A stretch of DNA of 64,000 nt, from positions 19,021-83,020 of the forward strand of contig CAWFMB010000006.1 of NCBI GenBank assembly GCA_963816685.1. Direction: 5' to 3'. The translations under genes were made by a program, and so were the position numbers. Positions 60,387 through 64,000 of the stretch are shown here, in pieces. Position 1 is the first letter of the stretch. Each line of letters begins with the position of its first letter. Source of the DNA: CAVYUC01 sp963816685 (lineage in GTDB: Bacteria > Bacteroidota > Bacteroidia > Bacteroidales > Prolixibacteraceae). Under the pieces are notes generated by a model that saw only the letters and a list, made by a program, of their open reading frames with translations, was not told where the DNA came from and ran no database searches.

Positions 60387-62928
60387 TTAAACTATATCTT
60401 CGGATTTTAAATGTTTACGGCTGCTTTTCTTTTTGTCTTTTCCATTCTCACTGCCGTAGCCATAACCATAGCCGTAACCGTAGCCATAGCCGTAGCCATA
60501 ACCATAACCATAGCCTCCGCTAAAGCTGTAACTCTTCTTATTGCGTTTTATATTGTTCACAATAAGACCTACCCCTTTCAACTGGTGTTTTGCTTACTTC
60601 TTCAAGCGCAGTTTTCAGGGCAAGTTTATGGGTGTATTTGTGTCGGATGATAAACAGATTTGTATCAATTAGGTCGTGAAGGTGAAACAAATCGGCCACA
60701 TAACCAACAGGCGCGGAGTCAATCACTATCACATCATACTGTTCCTTCAGTTCTTCCACCAGTTGCAGCAGTTTTGCATCTGTAAGCATTTCCCCGGGAT
60801 TGGGAGGAATGGGACCTGCAGGTATGATTTTCAACCACGGATGTTTTGTTGCAAAAGTAATTTCTTCAAGTGAGGCGTTGCCGATGATGTAGTTTACCAC
60901 ACCAAGGTCCGACTTCAGCTCAAACTCTTCTTTCAGATTCGAATTGCGCAAATCCAGGTCGAGCAGTACTGTTTTTTTATGCATCAATGCAAAAGAAGAA
61001 GCGATATTCACTGCATTATACGATTTTCCTTCCTTTGGGAAAGTTGAAGTTACTGCAATTACCGGATTTGCTTTTCCTTTTGTAATCAGGTTCAATTTTG
61101 TACGAATTGCCCTGAATGGTTCACTTGCCGGGGAATTGGGCTTATCCAGTACCAGTGTACGGCTGTTCTTTTTATCTTCATGGTGAAAAACATGGCCAAC
61201 AATTGGAAAACCGGTTATGCTTTCAATGTCTTCCTGTGAATTTACTTTATTGTTAAAGAAATCGCTTAAAAAGATGATTCCTGCCGGGAATGCAAGGGCA
61301 AGTAAGAGGGCAATTGAATAAATCCTTTTCTTCTGAGGTTCCACCGGTCCGCCTCCGCTCATCTGCGGCTCTTCAATCACCTGGCTGTCGGGTGTATTTG
61401 AAGCCTTTGCAATTTGTGCTTCCGAGAGTTTCTGTAAAAGGAATGTATAGGTTTCGTTGTTGAGTTTGTACTTGCGTTCAATGTTTACATAATTCCGTTC
61501 AGTTGCCGGAAGCCGCCTTACCTCTGCCTCAATCTGGCGGATGCGCTGATTCAGGTTTTCAAGGGCCATATCCGACTGCGAAATTATGTTGTTTACATTT
61601 TCCTGCAGTGAATTTTTTACGCTTTCAATTGTTGCATTTAACCGCAAAACCGTCGGGTGTTGCGACCCCTGTTTGATAGAGGTCTGGCTTGATTTTTCAT
61701 TTATCAAATCGTTGAGCTGCAAGATCAGGCTGTTCAACAGCGGATCCTGGATTCCCATTGCCGAAGGGGCAATTACAGTTTCCAAATCTGTATTGTCTCC
61801 TGTCTGAATGTATTCGCGCAGGTAATGGTAATATTTATTTTGGGTTTCAAGTGCCACCCGTTCCCTGTCCATTTCGCGCATCTGCTCCAGCAACTGCTGC
61901 GACTGCATGGAGATATCCACTACCTGGTTTTCACTCTGAAAAGTTTCCATCCTGTTTTCCGATACTGTCAGCGAATCGGAAATGGTTTGCAATTGAGAAG
62001 TAATGAACTGGATGGTGCGGTTTGCATTCTCGTTCTTCTTTTCAAGGTTATCCAACTGGTATACCTCGGTGAGTTTGTTCAAAAAATCCTCTCCTTTTTT
62101 TACATTGAAATCACGCAATGTAAGGGTAAGGATTGAAGTTTCCTCTACATTCAGTGCAATATTTAAGTTTTTTCGATAGTATTTTACGAGCTGACTTTTT
62201 GAGTTGAACCTGAATTTGTAGTTATTGGCTCCCCCTGGTTTAAACCGCTCATTCAGCAAAATATGAAACGAAAACTCATTTGTAGAAAGTTGTGCCCCCG
62301 GTTCAAATTCCTTCGAAAAAGAATAATCCTGTATTTTTTTAATGGTCTGTTCTTCGCTATAGTTGTAAATTGTTGCATCTTCTGCTTCAATGCTGAGCAA
62401 AAATTTCCCACTGGGCTGAATCGTCAGGAGAAAATCGGCATTAATGATCTGCGGATGATTTTTGTCCCAGTTTACCTTGAAAGGTGCATCTCTGTAACTT
62501 TCGGAAACTGCAACCCTGCCTGCTGTGTAGTAGCTGACTTCAAAATCAAGTTCATCGAGTGTATGGGCAACAATAGGAGTTGAATTGAGCAGCACCATCT
62601 GGTTGTAAATGTTTCGCATGCTGTTCATCACCCCCAGTCCCTGAAACACATTCTGTGATGCTCCGGTGGCTCCTGCAAGGGGTGAATTCACCTTGTCCTC
62701 CTCCACCAGCATTGTAGAATGAATTTCATACACAGGAGTTGTATACCTGTTGTATGTATAGGCAAGTCCGCCGGCAATAATTACAGTCAGAACAAACCAG
62801 TACCAGTGACGTAAAATTTTAAATACTGTTTTTTTCAGCTCGTTGTTGTCGTCGTAGCGGACAGGCTGTTGATTTTGAGTACTGTTGCCGTTAACGGGAG
62901 TATTTTGAATAAAATCAGTAGAGGCCAT
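60387..62928 (-). pseudogene. Wzc-type tyrosine autokinase/chain-length regulator, frameshifted before the tyrosine tail
   Basis: Frame 1 (62928 to 60538) encodes 796 residues. Membrane helix (HWYWFVLTVIIAGGLAYTYN), Wzz domain, long coiled coil, GNVR-like segment (RRLPATERNYVNIERKYKLNNETYTFLLQKLSEAQIA), second helix and BY-kinase with Walker A PKEGKS (about 630), Walker A' VLLDLDLR and Walker B VIVIDSAP. After SKTP (about 782) it ends in an unrelated RGRSYCEQYKTQ. The +1-shifted frame (60387-60581) continues as QLKGVGLIVNNIKRNK then a (GY)n tail. Removing one C at 60584-60585 restores one protein of about 845 residues. Could be sequencing error, mutation or slippage. Confidence 0.8.
60440..60528. 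repeat. Six-base tandem repeat encoding the GYGYG tail
   Basis: About 13 imperfect copies of a six-base unit (GTAGCC/ATAGCC/ATAACC on the plus strand) encode the Gly-Tyr repeat of the BY-kinase tail. Tandem repeats of this length can vary in copy number without changing frame. Confidence 0.75.
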
Positions 62929-63725
62929 TATTTAAAAATATTAAGAACCAGTAAACCAATAGATATCACAGAAGCTACAATACTTAGCGGTGCAGCATAC
63001 GGCATGTTTTTAGCGCCATACACTTTCGTGCTGTATTCCACGTACACAATATCGTGCGGAAGGACGTAGTAGTAAGGAGAAAAAATTACCGAAGGATCGG
63101 TAAGGTCGAGTTGTGCAACATGTTTTCCATCCGGAAACTCCCGGATTATTTTTATATTCCGGCGGTTGCCATAATCGGTAATATCGCCTGCAGTACCCAG
63201 CGCTTCAAAAATCGTAAGCTGGTTTTTAACCATCAGTTTCTGACCGGGAGCTTTCACTTCTCCCAATACTGTTATGTTTCTGTTTACAAGTTTTACAAAA
63301 ACTGAAGCACTTTCGAGGTAATTATCCACTTTAGACTGCAAAACATCACGCACTTCAGATACAGTTTTATCTTCCACCTCCAAATCGCCAAGTTGCGGAT
63401 AGGAAATTTTTCCATCTGCATCCACAAGGAAAGTAATCAGTTCGAGACTGTTTGCCGATGTTGCACTTGAAGTAGTCCCTTGTGTAAGATTCAGAAAAGC
63501 AGCATTTGCAGGATCATCGCTGATGACCTGAATAAAAAGCTGGTCGTTTGGCCGGATGCGGTATTCCTCCGGAACAGGGCCTCCGGGATAAGTTATCCCG
63601 GGTTCTATGCCGTATAAATAAGTGACTTCCTGAATCGGAGTACTGCAGGAAGAAACCAACAATAGTATAATTATCCCAAAGAATAGTGGATGAAGATATG
63701 ATTCGAATTTGATTAACATGAACAA
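62928..63725 (-). CDS. Polysaccharide export outer-membrane lipoprotein (Wza-like)
   Basis: 265 residues. Lipoprotein signal ending LLLVSSCSTPIQE, polysaccharide-export (PES) domain (YRIRPNDQLFIQVISDDPANAAF, DADGKISYPQLGDLEVEDKTVSEVRDVL), SLBB region (NITVLGEVKAPGQKLMVKNQLTIFEALGTAGDITDYGNRRNIKIIRE) and a C-terminal helix (AAPLSIVASVISIGLLVLNIF). It forms the outer-membrane channel for polysaccharide export. The stop overlaps the kinase start by one base (TAATG). It is the first gene of the operon seen here; 63726-64000 holds no further gene and no good promoter by eye. Confidence 0.92.
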   Translation of the reverse strand: MFMLIKFESYLHPLFFGIIILLLVSSCSTPIQEVTYLYGIEPGITYPGGPVPEEYRIRPNDQLFIQVISDDPANAAFLNLTQGTTSSATSANSLELITFLVDADGKISYPQLGDLEVEDKTVSEVRDVLQSKVDNYLESASVFVKLVNRNITVLGEVKAPGQKLMVKNQLTIFEALGTAGDITDYGNRRNIKIIREFPDGKHVAQLDLTDPSVIFSPYYYVLPHDIVYVEYSTKVYGAKNMPYAAPLSIVASVISIGLLVLNIFK

Positions 63726-64000
63726 TTTTAATTTAGCTGCAAGTACTTAAACATCAAAATGATAATTTAAAATTTGCTTATAGGTTTTGAGTTTGCAATA
63801 TTACCAATTATTCTGTCATTACAAAAGATGTGCAACAATTTAGTTTCATTTAAAACAAATTAAGAAGCTGCAGGCCTTGAGCCATGCCCCTTCAGACCTG
63901 CATTCTTGTCCGTTTTTTGTTGACGAAACCGGAAATATGGATTTGGGGTGGGGTGCATGCAAACCAGGCCTAAATCATTTAAGGCTGGCTTTCAAATACT

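Noticed and set aside
60411..60650. 79-residue plus-strand frame over the kinase tail
   Set aside because: It is the complement of the GYGYG repeat and the kinase C-terminus, giving a low-complexity Ala/Ile/Val shadow.

Overview
The window comes from an AT-rich Bacteroidota genome, most likely a Bacteroidales/Marinilabiliales-type organism (inference from gene content). Evidence seen in the sequence: many genes are preceded by the Bacteroidota sigma-ABfr promoter (-33 TTTG, about 19-21 bp, -7 TAnnTTTG) and lack Shine-Dalgarno sequences. There is a SusC/SusD pair with an ECF sigma factor and FecR, a BlaI/BlaR1 pair linked to TonB-C domains, a fused alpha/beta 2-oxoacid dehydrogenase E1, and a BY-kinase with a GYGYG tail.

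Layout. 0-6 kb: partial ThuA-like lipoprotein, Ste24 protease, CinA, large AsmA-like protein. 6-10.5 kb: tonB, periplasmic TonB-C protein, blaI, blaR1 (with its own TonB-C domain) and a TPR protein. Repeated dyads (AACTAA-N4-TTAGTT) lie in both promoters and look like BlaI operators. 10.5-16.6 kb: membrane-anchored LuxR-type regulator, membrane protein, large secreted HExxH protein, metallophosphoesterase. 16.6-18.2 kb: AT-rich gap, XRE regulator, and a probable small RNA whose promoter sits on a perfect palindrome. 18.2-24.1 kb: pyrK-pyrD, E2 and E1 of a 2-oxoacid dehydrogenase, flavodoxin. 24.1-25.2 kb: gene-free repeat region. 25.2-40.5 kb: housekeeping block (pyrG-yidC, Spy-like protein, ribH, TPR, recF-dciA, ndk, nrnA, two FKBP lipoproteins, septation-protein-like/NUDIX fusion, RsmI-like methylase, MBL hydrolase, MFS transporter, asnA, tRNA-Arg).

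40.8-50.9 kb is a probable phytate-acquisition locus read leftward: ECF sigma, FecR anti-sigma, SusC with STN domain, SusD, beta-propeller phytase and a translationally coupled secreted protein. The logic inferred is that a substrate is recognised by SusCD, signalled through the STN domain to FecR and the sigma factor, and dephosphorylated by the phytase. 51-58 kb holds a disulfide oxidoreductase, small proteins, HU, a PAS histidine kinase and an outer-membrane protein among long degenerate repeats. 58.1-63.7 kb is the start of a capsule/exopolysaccharide operon read leftward (wza, BY-kinase wzc, CapD-type dehydratase). The kinase reading frame is broken by one base just before its tyrosine-rich tail.

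Most interesting leads: the BlaI-type operators and three-fold TonB-C locus, the palindrome-controlled small RNA next to the XRE regulator, the asnA leader terminator, the phytase SusCD locus, the frameshifted BY-kinase, and a diverged dispersed repeat present at 24.3-24.8 and 40.8-41.1 kb. All functional calls rest on reading motifs by eye; no database search was run.
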